Source of the DNA: Formicarius rufipectus
Lineage: Eukaryota > Chordata > Aves > Passeriformes > Formicariidae
DNA: 64,000 nucleotides
Direction: 5' to 3'
NCBI GenBank assembly: GCA_013399695.1
Contig: VXAU01006135.1
Location: 2,321,338 to 2,385,337 of the forward strand
Numbering within the stretch: position 1 is the first letter of the stretch; every line of letters begins with the position of its first letter. Positions 1 through 11,930 of this stretch are shown one piece after another. The notes under the pieces were generated by a model. It saw nothing but the letters and a program-made list of their open reading frames with translations. It did not search any database and had not been told where the DNA came from. Both the position numbers and the translations under genes were made by a program.

Positions 1-3000
1 ACCAAATAACCACTTCATTTCAAAGCTGAAGTTGAGGGATAACTGATGAAGGCCCCACCATCATGGCATCAGGTCCTAAGAACAGTTTGGCCTGATCTCA
101 GTAAAAGTCCCATCTGTACCTCACCTGCATTAATGCAGAAAATCTTGTATTGTCTACCATTTTTCTGCAGTGTCTTGAAAAGTAGCCATAGTATCATTGC
201 AGAGTCTCACCATGACCACAGTGCAAAGTGCCTGTCTTACTGGCACAGCAAAATCATACATTGCTCCCTGCTGAGAGGACCCAAGTCACCCAGCTGTAGT
301 CACTAAAAATTAACTGAACCATCCTGCAGGAGATCACTTAAAATTCCCCTTGCTGCACTTACGAGACAGCCCTGCTGCGAACGGGAGCAGCATGCCCAGA
401 GTCAACTCCCACTGCTTCCCAACACAGAACAGATTTGGTTTGAAAATAAAGCAGTAGGAACATCTATGCTGCCAAATAGCTGAGCTCCCTGCTTTATTGT
501 CAGATCCCAATTCTTCAATTGTCGCTGGTGCTTTCCCTTGGGATCCCTTTGGGAATGGACTAGCTAATTCCTTCAGAGAAATCTCAGTGCATCTTTAGAA
601 GAAGCTTGTTGCAGCAAGTCCTGCCATTAAGAAAGTAGGAACACACTGTCCAGCTCCCTTAACACTGTCCAGGGAAACCTCTCACTCATTCCAAGCTCCA
701 TGATGTGAAACATATCCTTAATGAAAAAACATAGTGACTCTTACTGGGTGCGACACAATCTGCAGCTTTTTCCATGCAAAACTACCTGAAATAAGCATAT
801 AAATAAGTTACTGTGTCCCAGAGGATAGAGATGTTCCATGTGGCTCAGGAGGGACCAAGAGAAGTACTCTGAAGCACTGGACAAGGCCCACTGACTTTGC
901 AGAGGGATAACTTTGAGCTCTGTGGATGTAAACCACTTTTTTCCCTGTAGCGCTGGAAGCCACTCCTCGGAGCGGAAGCCTTTAGAAGCAGAGATGTAGC
1001 TGACAAAAAGCCTAGTAGGACCATGATCACACCATCTTAGTTTCCTCTGCTAGGCTTCCCATAACTAATACTTCTGATGGAGAGCAGATACAAGTTCACA
1101 CAATAGAATGTTCAACCTGGAAGTAATCAGCTGCAAGAAGACAGATAAAGCCTGCATCAGAATAAGGTGAGGCAGCAGACATGATGTGTCTGCTCCCTTT
1201 TGTCATAGCATCTACCTGGACAAAATCGCTTCTCTGGATTTCTTTCAATTAGTAGAGAGAATCTGAATCATTTCAGTATTCGACATGACAGGAAAAGCCC
1301 AGGATTTTTTTTCTGAGACATAGCTGAAAGAACTTCCTTTTAAAACTTTCAGTGAAAGTACTTGAGCCACATAAGTCTAAGTTCCTGCAGCTTTTCTAGG
1401 ACCAATAAGCCAAATAACCAAATACAGTGGGCATAATTCCTCTGCCCCTACTGAAAAGACATTGAAAGGCTTTCTCAGGGAAAGTTAGTTATCCAAAGCA
1501 GGGGATGACGAGGCAAAATGTCTCTTTCAGAACTAGTCTATGATTATAAATGACAGAAGTTGCATGAAAACCTACACAGTGTTGTAGCCAATAACGAAGA
1601 AGGAACACCCACCAGGATTTTGGGTGGATTGATGTTGAAAGGAGGTCTTAGCACTCCTGGTCTCTGGCAGTGGATTGAAGCATCAACAGTTGGAATTAAC
1701 TTTTAAACAGAGGCATAACACCAAAATGTGGTCTCTGGACATAACTGCTCTCTATAATCAAAGAAATAAACATGAATTTCTCGGAGCAGCAAATGTAGTC
1801 ATCATTCCTACAGATGAGCATCTAAGGCTAAATTTCCTTGCTGTATAACAAGACTAAGTTTGTGCTGTAAATTGTCTCACATTATGCAGCCTCTGATTTC
1901 CATGACATTTCTAGCAGCTTGATATTTTTGGAAACTGCACTCCTCTGTTATACTTGCGGTTAAAATAAATCAGCAGATTTTAACACTGTTGGGTGTGAGG
2001 GGATGACAGAAAGAAACAGACATATGGAGCATGTAATAGCATGTTTCCCACTTCCTTAGGAAACCAATCTGAAAAGATAAAGATGGCAAAGCCCTACCAC
2101 ATTCTGCTGGAGAGGAGTTTTAATTGGTGAGATGAATGTCAAGAAAATCCCCTCACTAAAGAATTGCAAGAAAAAGAGCTTATTGCTCTGAGTCATCTCT
2201 ATACAGCTCCTTAAACTGCACAACAGCTAACACCTTTGTTGGAGGTAGAATAAGAAAAAGATGAATTACCTCTTAAAATGCAAGTCAGATGATGAGGATA
2301 AAGTTTTAGAGTGGATAATTCCCCTTTTCAACACCAGATTCAGGCAAAATTAGTGGTTCTGAGCATGATCTAAGGTTTACCCATCAAGTTACTTCCTGGG
2401 GTTAAACATATTACAGAATTGGAACAGTTAAGAAAAGGCCCCTGTATAAACTTTTGTAATCTGATTTATGTTCTCTTTTATCTCAAACTCCACCTCTTCA
2501 AGCTGTCTTTTGACAAACCTACTGAGAAGACAGAAAAGGAAGACAGAAATTGGAACATTCCTGCAATTGTCACCGCAAGACATAGATTAGTAATTTACCT
2601 GGCAACACTTTCCTAGGGAACTCTTTGGTTTGAAGAGAAGAAAACAAAATCAAATTCATACATCCCCTCAAATTGTAATTTTTATCAATAAGGTAGCAGT
2701 AAGCTATATATCAGAAGCTTGTAAACTGTCTCTGTGAAATTGGGTCATGATTTACAGGCCAGAGTGAATTTGCATATATTTTTCAAGGACTAAATTTCCC
2801 TAACTAAAGCAAAAAAAACCTCAAACATCAGGGGCAACACATTATTCCTAACATTGTGGAATACTTCTAAGTGGGACTGGAGCAGTAAATTGCTAAGTAT
2901 AAGTTGATCAAGCACAACAATGGCTCCATAGTTGTACCGATAGTATTTATTTCTTTATTTTAACATTTCGTGCTGTCTGTGAATGCTGGACATTCACATG

Positions 3001-6000
3001 ATATTTATGAGACCTTACTGTAGGGTTCTGTCTGATTTTTAAGCTTCTTTACTTTTAAGACTCTAGTCCAGGTGAGCAAACCCTTTTTTGAGCACTCTTA
3101 CAATGTAGATATGGTTGTACAGCTCTGCCTGTCTCATCCTTTCCTTGGAAGTCCTTGGAAGAGTTAGCCCGTGTGCAAGGGGCAGAGATGGCAGCAAGAC
3201 AGATGGGCTTCTGCCTTTTGCTATTTATCACCCAAATGATGCTTTGCTGAGGGTCTGGGAGGATCACAAACTCCTACCAGGAGATTTAATTCCCCCAGAA
3301 ACCATCATGTCAAGGTCCATGCTGGCCAGCACCCCTTGGCAGCACCATCCCCACCAGTGTGGTATCACTCCCACTGTTTGGTGGGAGTCTGTACCTGTGG
3401 GGTCTGTACATCAAGAGGAGCAGAAGGAAAGCAAAGAGCAGTATTAAAGTCAACATGGGGACCATGTGTGGTGCACACTTTTTCCAGTCTAACAACATTA
3501 CTCCTGAGCAGGACCCCCAATCTGCTCCTGAATCATTCACTGGGGAACGAGTCTGACATAAAGAGGCAGAGTCCTCTTTCTGCAGGTGGGAGAGGAAACG
3601 GGACAACGAACAGGAAATCTGAAGGGGCGAATGAGGTCATGAGAAGCTCCTGAGAACTTGTTGGTCCAGTCAGAGCTTTTCCATCTGCCTGTGACTGCTG
3701 TACGTGCCAGTACCCTTCAAGCTGTCACCTGAACCAGTCTGGGTCCAGGCTCAGGGCTGGTTCATTCCTTAACAAAAAGCAAAGACAAAACAGCCACAGG
3801 GTGAATGAATAGGAAACAGGACTGGGAGTGAAGTACTGACTGATACAGAAAGACATTTGTTCTCTCTGACCCCTGGCTCAGAGGCAGGTGAGAATCTTCC
3901 AGGAAAATTCCTGGGAGCTGCCCAGCTCATTTCTTAGACAAATTTGGAATCAGCTTCTTTTTAAAGCCAGATGTGCTTGGTGAAAGGACCATCTTCTACC
4001 TCTTAGAACGTCCTGCTTCTGACTCCATGCCACTGCCACACTTCAAACACATTCCAACACATTCCCAAACATTCTCCCATCTTCTCTCCTCTTGGGAAAA
4101 GCTCCCAATTGTTCAGCTCGAACTTACTGGTTTGCTATTCCCCTGGAAAGGGCTTGGGGAAGTAGAAACCATGCACAGCCTTTTGATGAGGTGAGAAAAC
4201 TTAGGTTCCAGAGAGATTTCAGCAAAATGCCACAGCTGTGTTTGACATCAGCAAAGACCAGGCAGAAAGTGCTCTATATTGACTCCTAACATTCATTTTG
4301 GTTGAGCTGGGCCTTATCCCAAGCAACTATCCATGAACTTGCCTATGCTACAAAGCACAATTCTTCAATTGCCTAAATAAGTATTTACACAATGTTCACA
4401 AATCTGTTACATTGAAAAAAGATCTATCCTTTAATTATCCAACACAGTCAACCACCTTGATTGGGAACCTGCCCAAGTTTATTTAAGAGCAGGAAAAAGT
4501 TATTATTAAAATTACCACAGCTTTTTTTTTTCTTCTTTTTGAAATGAAGCATTTTTGTATCGATGCATAAACCACAAGAATGATCATCAGTATAAATAGT
4601 TTCCTGCAGGTGAGCCCTTCCAAGCTGAGCTGTAAGGAGGATGGGTGGGGAACCCTCTTGGAAGAGAAGTGAGAATAATTCCCTTTCACAACACACCCTG
4701 GGGCAGTCAAAGATCAGAATTACTGTGGCACAATTTGCTTCACCCTCCACGTGTTGTGGGCAGGTCTCAGCCTTCACCACTCACTCAGTGGTGTTAGAAT
4801 GTGCTGAGGAAAAGCCATTCTTTAGCAGGTTGACACCTCTGAAAACAAGTACATCATGTTCTGTGATCTGCAGGTGAACGGAAAAACATTACACTCCCGA
4901 ATCTGTGCTGTTGCCCTGAGTGCTGAACATTTACATAACTCACAGAAAGTGATTGTTATGTGGGCAATGAAGATACAGGGGAGGGTTTTAAAGTTATTCT
5001 TTTCTACATATGTTAGCATTTGGGGTTTTTTTTTTAAATGTTACATGAGTAAACCAAAATGTGTAGCACTTCTAAAAATCAGGGTTTTTTTTATTTTTCA
5101 GAAAAGCTGATTTTTGTTTGATTGGATAGCCCTATAGTCACTTTTTACATTGAAAATGTTAATTGCAGGCATGTAATTAGTGAAACAATAAATTCTTGGG
5201 GATAAGGGAAGGAATTATGCTGGTGAAATGGGATACCTGCCCTTCATCTATCAATGTGATAAATTACTCTCTTGTGATAAAGGCTTGGGATGCTTGGGAA
5301 CTTGGATAACCAAGTCTTTTCCAGAATGATCTTCTGCTGGTCTTGCAAAGACTTTCATCTCCCAGCTATCATAGGTGGCTTCCAGTTTTGCCTAGAACTT
5401 GCTGTCATTTTTCATTGCAAAACTATATTTTTTCTTTAAATACTTGTAAAAAAGGGAAATGATTTTATTAAGTGTTCTTATTGAAAACCAGTGACTGAAT
5501 TTAGGGTATTGGGATTTATTTTTTTTTTAGAACTTCAAACGTACATTTCAGCTTTGAAGATGTTTCAGCCTTGGCACTGTTTCTTTTACCTCTGAGATTT
5601 TTACAGCGGATCTGGACAGAAATGAACATTTTCTCATGCTTTCTCATAAAAACTAAATGTCAAGTAAATTTCCAAGCCACAAGATGCTGAGGTGCCTAAT
5701 TTCCAGATTGCCCTCTTTCAGGGATATTAGTGGAGCTGATGTTAGTGATCTGAAATCAAAGCCCACTTTTTAAGATGCCCACCAGAACTTACCTGTGTTT
5801 TTTAGCACCACTGTGACAATAACGTTGGGCCATTGTAACTTACATTATCTTTGCAAAAATATGCTCAATCCTGCTTGAGAGGCAGTTATGGAAGGGAAAA
5901 AAAGTTCATTAAAAATCAAAACTAAATAACAATATAAAAGCTCAAACAAATTAGAATGAATGATACAAGGACTGAGCACGTGGTCAGGAAAACATGACAT

Positions 6001-6704
6001 TAATGCAAAACAACTTTGTGATTCACCATTTCTAATTTTTTGTGTTGGATCAGGAATTTATGCTGCTTAGGGTGCCCTGATGCTGGGATCCTTTCTTGTT
6101 ATGAACTCCACAGATGTCCTGCCTCTCTCTGCTCCCACCTACATTGCCATGGTTGCTGAATGCTGCTCCAAAGCATGTGTCCTATACAGAATTCGTGCTA
6201 CCCCTGCTTCACACAAGCAGAATGACCTTGAGCTAAAATTCATGCACTGCATGAAAAAATTCAAGCACTGCAGCTTCTCAAGAGCTTAACGACGCTTACA
6301 GCAAAGGTAAGCTGTGGTGTAGCTGCCAGCAGTTTAAACAAGTTCTGAGATCCTTTGATGGAAAGGATGATAACTGAACCTGCATTTGAAATACATTTTC
6401 AAATGTGTTTTTGCTAACCCTTCTTTCTCCTTCTGTATTCTCAGAACTATAAACAGGGCTTTCTTTTTCCTCTGTGTAACAAAAAGGAAAAATAAAAGGC
6501 CCTTTGGTGAAATGTCTGGCTGGCACCATAGCATCTTACTTTAATGAGCAATGCAAATTTTAAATAATCACAGATCCTTACCCATTACTTACATTAAAGC
6601 ATTACCATGATCAAATATAATTTAAATGATTGCTGAAAAAATAGTTCTGTTCTGATTTGGTAGGAACAGGGACAGAGCTATGCACTGTTTCCACTATATT
6701 AGAA
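1..6704. other. Unique AT-rich sequence, no gene seen
   Basis: I see no recognisable exon, RNA gene or transposable element here. Open frames are at most about 110 codons, overlap one another on both strands around 3.1-3.65 kb, and mostly start at non-ATG codons, so they look like chance openings. Short T runs occur near 4.52, 5.03 and 5.52 kb. An isolated POU-type octamer (ATGCAAAT) lies at 6551-6558, which is expected by chance at this frequency. Confidence 0.6.
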
Positions 6705-6861
6705 CAGAAGCTTTCAACTTTTTCTGCCTAAGGACTCTGAACAACCTTCCAGTAAAGAGAAAGAAATGTTTAGAAATTTCCCACGTGGGATCCTGCATCA
6801 CACAATATAGCTTGAGTTTTGCCCCATTTTAGAAGCCTGCTTCACAGGTTGAAAACCACTG
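6705..6861. mobile_element. Possible ancient non-autonomous hAT (Charlie-like) DNA transposon
   Basis: The left end reads CAGAAGCTTTCAACTTTTTC. The reverse complement of the right end reads CAGTGGTTTTCAACCT, so the interval has imperfect inverted ends. Family knowledge: CAGTGGTTCTCAACCT-type ends are typical of old amniote hAT/Charlie MITEs. The length of 157 bp also fits a MITE. The flanking 8-bp segments do not match as a target-site duplication, which may reflect age or an incorrect call. Confidence 0.35.
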
Positions 6862-8108
6862 ACCTTCATGGTCTTTCCCCACATCTCTCCATGCACAGGC
6901 CCCCAAAGTTGAAGTCAGCACCATGACAAGGAGCATGAACCTGAGACATCAAGTTCTGGTGCTGGAAGTGGACTGCTCTCCTATCTGATGGGTGAAAACA
7001 CTGCCAGAGAGTACTTTAGACCTCCCGAGAAGCCCAAAACCCAGAGACTGCAAAGACAATTTAACCTTTATCAGTGGGTATTGCTGTACTGCTTCTGTAT
7101 GAGTGGGGTTTGAGCTGCAGCGTTCAGAGGAGTACCACAGGGAAGGAGCTGTCAGTAGCTGAGCATACTGGGGTTTATTGTGTTTGTTGTTCTCCCTTCA
7201 GGTCAGCAGAGCTGAGTTCTTTCAGGGAAATCCTGTCATCTGCAGACAGTGAGACAAAACCAATCTCCCTTTCTCTCACTCATCACAGAAGCATGACAGC
7301 TATGGTCCAACGATCTGGCATTGGAGTAGATACTGAAGACTAATTAATTAACAACATGTTGGGGATTTGCCAGAAAACTCTGTTCTAATTAATATTTGTC
7401 AACACAAATTTGCTAAGGAGCAGTGATGATTACAAGTGCAAAGTGGGTGGGGCTAAAAAAAGCAAGTTACCACCCTGAACATGATTGCTGTGGTCCCAGT
7501 AAACAACTGAGGTCCCGTTGAGTCATGTGCCTTCCAAAGAGAAGATACATATGGTTCCTGCTCTAAAGGGGCAGAGTCTGTTCACAGTTTACTCTTCTTA
7601 GACAGATCAACTTCCTGATCTCGAACAAGCAAACCCACTCTCCTTTGCTACGCATGCAACCCTGAGAAGGATTACATGCCAAGTTGCTTATGATGCATAG
7701 GAATACCAAAATCACACGAGAGCAATGGCACATAAGTCTGGCATGTTTAGGAGGGAGACTGAATTTTGTAAAAGGGAATGGAAGGCCCCATCCTATAGGA
7801 GTTCACATGCAGGTAACACTCAACACACAAGTCTAATGCACTGCATTGAATTTTCTGCTGGATTGGCTGAATTTCTTCCCACATTATTTTGCCTTGTTGA
7901 TTTCCCAAGCATCCTGACATTTAACAGTTTTAAAATCATACATGTCACATTCTGTGCTCCTCCTTTCATTATTGCAAGTCAGGCCACTAAGCAATTAAAG
8001 GAAAGCTGTCTCTAGATAAATTAAGGTGCTGAGAGTTACAGGCCTCTGTTTTAAGATCTCCTTTCTGAGTAGAGGAATCCAGATTTTATGCATAGTTGCA
8101 GACACGTT
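6862..8108. other. Unique sequence, no gene seen
   Basis: Only short open frames of fewer than 100 codons are present. None shows splice-site context or a recognisable domain, and I see no repeat of note. Confidence 0.55.
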
Positions 8109-8170
8109 TATAGAATATCCTGACTTGGAAGGGACCCACAAGAACCATTGAAATCCAAATCCTTATTGTT
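8109..8170 (-). mobile_element. CR1 LINE 3'-end fragment (inverted)
   Basis: The plus strand reads TATAGAATATCCTGACTTGG and then AAGGGACCCACAAGAACCAT, followed by a degraded 'gagtccaactc'-like stretch. This is the reverse complement of the 3' terminal region of avian CR1 LINEs. Only the last 60 bp or so remain, as expected for CR1, which is usually 5'-truncated. The element lies in minus orientation. Confidence 0.7.
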
Positions 8171-9457
8171 GTTTCTGCTTCTCAGTGAGCTCCCAGCACA
8201 CCACAGACCTAATGTACATACTCCAGAGGAGACATTTGGCTGCCCCCATCACACCACAATTCCCTTCTCTCCTTCATATTCCTGTTGCTCTTCAAGAAAC
8301 TCTGGGTCAGGCTTTGAAAGCATGCAAGTGCTTCACTGTCAGCCACAGTGCAGAAACTTACATATTGGAATTAGGAGCCTGCACTGTTCCACAGAGAAGC
8401 CTGACTCTGCTGGCATGAAGCTGAGGATAAAACTATCATTGGCTTCCACAGAAGCTAAGTCAGGCCAAAGCAGAGAGCAAAGCACACCAGAAAACTTCAC
8501 CTGCAAGGTCTTCTGGCCATCAGCAGTATATGGCAGCACTTCATCCCTGTCTGGCTGCCGGGTGTGAGGCTGGAGTTGGAACTGGCTTTACTCTGACTCA
8601 CTTTTTCCATATAGCTTCCCTTAAAAACCCAGATCTATTACAGAATTAACAAAAGTTTCACAGATTTAAAATATATATATATATAACAACCAAATAAACC
8701 TATGATGAGAAACAAAATATTGCACAGATGAATCACTATGAGGTTGAAACAACAAAAACTTCCATATCAGCCTAAATAATGGGAAACATTCAGTTTAATT
8801 GAGGTATCTTCTTTTAGATCCTGCAAGCAAACAGGGCTATCTGCTTATTGTCAGTGATGAGAGGAGGATGGGGAGGGGCTGGGAGTCTCCAAGCAGCTCC
8901 AGAAAGCATCCATGAGACAGGATTTCTCCAGCAGCCTGTTGCTCAGTGTGTGCTCTGCAGGCTGGACAGCACAGGATGCAGACAGCTTTGTCTGTCTTGG
9001 GTTCCTTCCAAGAGCAGCAATTGAATCCACCTGAGGTAAGCAGCCTCACAAATCACCTTATCTCGTGTGACATGATGGGCAGATGTTTTTCTGCTATGCT
9101 GGACTGCACAAATGGGACCTGTTCTCCTCAGGTCAGGCTCCCAGGTTAATGCCTGACACATGGAGCTGCCCTCCTGCCTTTCTTGGGGAGAGGTCAAAGG
9201 TAAAGAGCAGACACTGTGGGCTTGCCAACAGGTCAAGCATTGTAGAAATCAATCAGAAGGTTCCAAAGATACCAACAGCATCAAACTACACCCAAAATAT
9301 TCCTTGTGTTGTCTCATTTGGACTATGAGAGGGAAGCAGGGATGTGTCCTTTGCTAGATACTCATGCAGCAAGGACTGCACTACGGAAACCAAAGTCCAT
9401 CCTGCCACATGGCTGTACTCAAAGTACACAAACACAATATCCACTCCTTTCCCATTT
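8171..9457. other. Unique sequence with a short AT microsatellite
   Basis: A short (AT)n run of about 15 bp lies at 8671-8685. The region 8.8-9.3 kb has open frames on both strands (up to 97 codons), but they overlap, have no recognisable domain and look like shadows of stop-poor sequence. Confidence 0.5.
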
Positions 9458-9530
9458 CACAGAATTTTCTGAGCAGGAAGGGACCCACAAGGATCGAGTC
9501 CAACTCTGAAATGAATGGCCCTTCTCCTAT
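9458..9530 (-). mobile_element. CR1 LINE 3'-end fragment (inverted), same subfamily as the 8.1 kb copy
   Basis: The plus strand reads CACAGAATTTTCTGAGCAGG, then AAGGGACCCACAAGGATCGA and GTCCAACTC. This closely matches the reverse complement of the avian CR1 3' end. It shares the diagnostic 'gaagggacccacaag' block with the 8.1 kb fragment, and both lie in the same orientation. The rest of the LINE is absent. Confidence 0.75.
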
Positions 9531-10533
9531 GATCTGAATTGCTGCACAGAGAAGAGCATTTCTGAGGCCAGATGAGCACAGATATGTTCACAGGAGATGA
9601 GAAAGAAGTCTGCACTAAGACACAACTTCTGTGTTGAATCAACACAGTGCTTCTAATTGCTATTGTGCCCACCTCTCAATGCCCACCTGGAACCAGCTCC
9701 CCAGCCTGAGGAGCACAATGGTTAGTATTGCATGAAGGTGTCCTGCTGCAAGGACACACCAGACCTGCTATCTACAGCACAGCAGTGACTGGCATCCATC
9801 CCCCAGTTAGCAAATTGCCCTCTAGAAGCTCAAAAATACACCTGCCATAGTAGAGCAGAAAGGTTTTACATTACTAATTTGAGGGAGTATTTTTAACAGC
9901 AGGGATATTCCCATCAGCATTAGGAAATTCCTAATGTGATAGTTCTACAGTCTTACCATCCTAGGAGAGAGATATAGTAAGCAATGTTAAATATTTAAAT
10001 TATTGTTCTCTTTAGTGTCTAAAGACATCACCTATGTACACAAGCTCTCTAAATGTGGTGATGTGTTTGAGTCATGTATATTCTCCTCCTTCTTTATATT
10101 CCATCCCACACCAAAATGCTTGGGACATTAGGAGCTTCCTTGCCCACAGAACTCAAGGCAAAGCCTTAGAGATGCTCACGATTTGAGGGTGTTCAGTTCC
10201 TTCCAGTGCAGGGGCTTTAACCTTGCTTTTTCTAGAAAATTATGGTCAGAACTATAAACCGGCAGATCAGTATTACGAAGTTGTAGATGATGAACTCAGG
10301 GATTGAAGAGGATTGCAACATTTTTTCAAAACTTTGAACTAGCATTTTATGTTGTCCAGCTTGATGAACTCAGTCTAAGCTGTTTGGTTGGACAATCAGA
10401 ATTGCTTAAAGTATTGGTGGGTGCAGTACAACGGCTGGCACCAGACACACTGAAACAAGAATTTGCAGAGGCAAATTGGTATTTCTTTACCTATTTTCAC
10501 AGGTAGAAATACTTGAATCCCTGCACAAACAGG
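9531..10533. other. Unique sequence, no gene seen
   Basis: A 67-codon open frame at 10303-10506 has no supporting splice or family evidence. Nothing else stands out. Confidence 0.5.
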
Positions 10534-10549
10534 ATTTGCATATGCAAAT
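10534..10549. promoter_or_regulatory. Palindromic POU/octamer dimer-type motif
   Basis: The sequence ATTTGCATATGCAAAT is a perfect 16-bp palindrome made of two inverted overlapping octamers (ATGCAAAT). Its centre, TGCATATGCA, is the core of the MORE element, on which POU factors such as OCT4, OCT6 and BRN2 bind as dimers (established knowledge). Any gapless 16-bp palindrome is expected about once in a window this size, so the content of the motif is more notable than its existence. Binding is inferred. Confidence 0.35.
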
Positions 10550-11324
10550 GCCTGCAAACTATTGATTTGAAAGAAGGATCCCTGAACATTGTGGTACACA
10601 GTCCTCAAAGAGATAAGATGTTTCTAAAACCTCAATACATAAGGCATCCTAAGCCAACATAGATGAAGAATTTAGGGAATGTATCCTCCCTGTTGAGATG
10701 ATCATAAAACTGTTGGTACAAACATCTCCCACTAAAAGGAAGGCACAATTTGCATGGCTAATTTATAAATTCCCAACACAATGCAAGGTTTGGCTAGGTA
10801 TTGCTGAATTTTCTGGAGATGTTCAGAAGAGAACACATAGTAGTGCTTTATTCTAGTTGTGCCATATTACACTAGTCACTAAGTTTAAAATCTTACCATG
10901 ACAATCTGTCACATCTTGTAGCATACAGATACACAGATACAAATTCACTTGCCAAAGAGGGAGAGAAACAAATATTTTTAAATTACAAGTTTCATTAAAA
11001 TTCTAACTGAAATGTCATTTCCAAAAGATAAAAAAGGTAAAAGGTGCCAATGAAAAATTCTCCATGTTGAGTTAATTTCCTCCTTCCTGATGAGATTCTT
11101 TTTAAAATTGATATAAACCAGCTTATATTAACTCCAAATATTACTGTTGTTTGGTGACCCAAACATTTTCCTTGTGGATTGATGGCAACCATTTTAGAGC
11201 AATTATTTGATTTCTTGAGTTGCTGAAACACAGTAATTATTCTCCTGATTCTCATTTATAGCAAGCATTCAAGCAGATAGTCAACATTTTCTAGGTCAGA
11301 TCAGAAGTTTTACTAGCACATTCC

Positions 11325-11415
11325 TGCTTTCAAGTTAAGCACGTGCTTAAGTGCCTTTCTAGGCTGAGATGTGACACCTGTTTGAATCAAAACTCAACTC
11401 TATTGAACTCAGTGG
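11325..11415. repeat. Fragment of an ancient amniote palindromic interspersed repeat
   Basis: At 11335-11350 the sequence TTAAGCACGTGCTTAA is a perfect 16-bp palindrome with a CACGTG E-box at its centre. It is followed by 'gtgcctttct' and then by 'ctattgaactcagtgg'. This order resembles an old repeat, common in turtles, crocodilians and birds, in which 'ttaagcacgtgcttaagtgctttgctgaat' sits next to a 'cattgacttcaatggg' block. The family assignment is from memory and needs a repeat-library search. Confidence 0.5.
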
Positions 11416-11905
11416 TGTTGCATCTGTATGTAAGCAGGATATGTGAGAAGAAAATGAGACCCATATGATGGGTCAAAATGTTGGACTAGTGTTGTGGATT
11501 AAAAGGAGCCCTAAAACTCAGGGAATTATTGTTATTTTAGTTGTCAGTGCTGTATTTAACTGGTATTTCCTGGCTGTCTTTTATATACTTAAGATAACAT
11601 GGCCTCATCATTTTATACCAGCTAAGACTTCGACCCTAAAAGTGAATTTTAAATGTATTATGCACTCCAGAAATCAAATCATGAGAATTACAGTCCTTTA
11701 ATCAGAGAAGTGACATCATATGCTTATCACAGCACAGCTCAAATTTCAAACACTCCACTGCTTGGAGCAATCCACATGAGGGAACAAATAAAATCGCTGG
11801 GACTGAAGACAACAGCAGAGCAAACCATGAGGATTCTGCCTATGAAGAACATAATGGGAATCATTAAATGAACTATTTCTTTCTCGAAAAATTAGAGACA
11901 TTGCG

Positions 11906-11930
11906 CACACACACACACACACACACACAC
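11906..11930. repeat. (CA)n microsatellite
   Basis: A pure CA run of about 12 copies, flanked by unique sequence. Confidence 0.97.
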
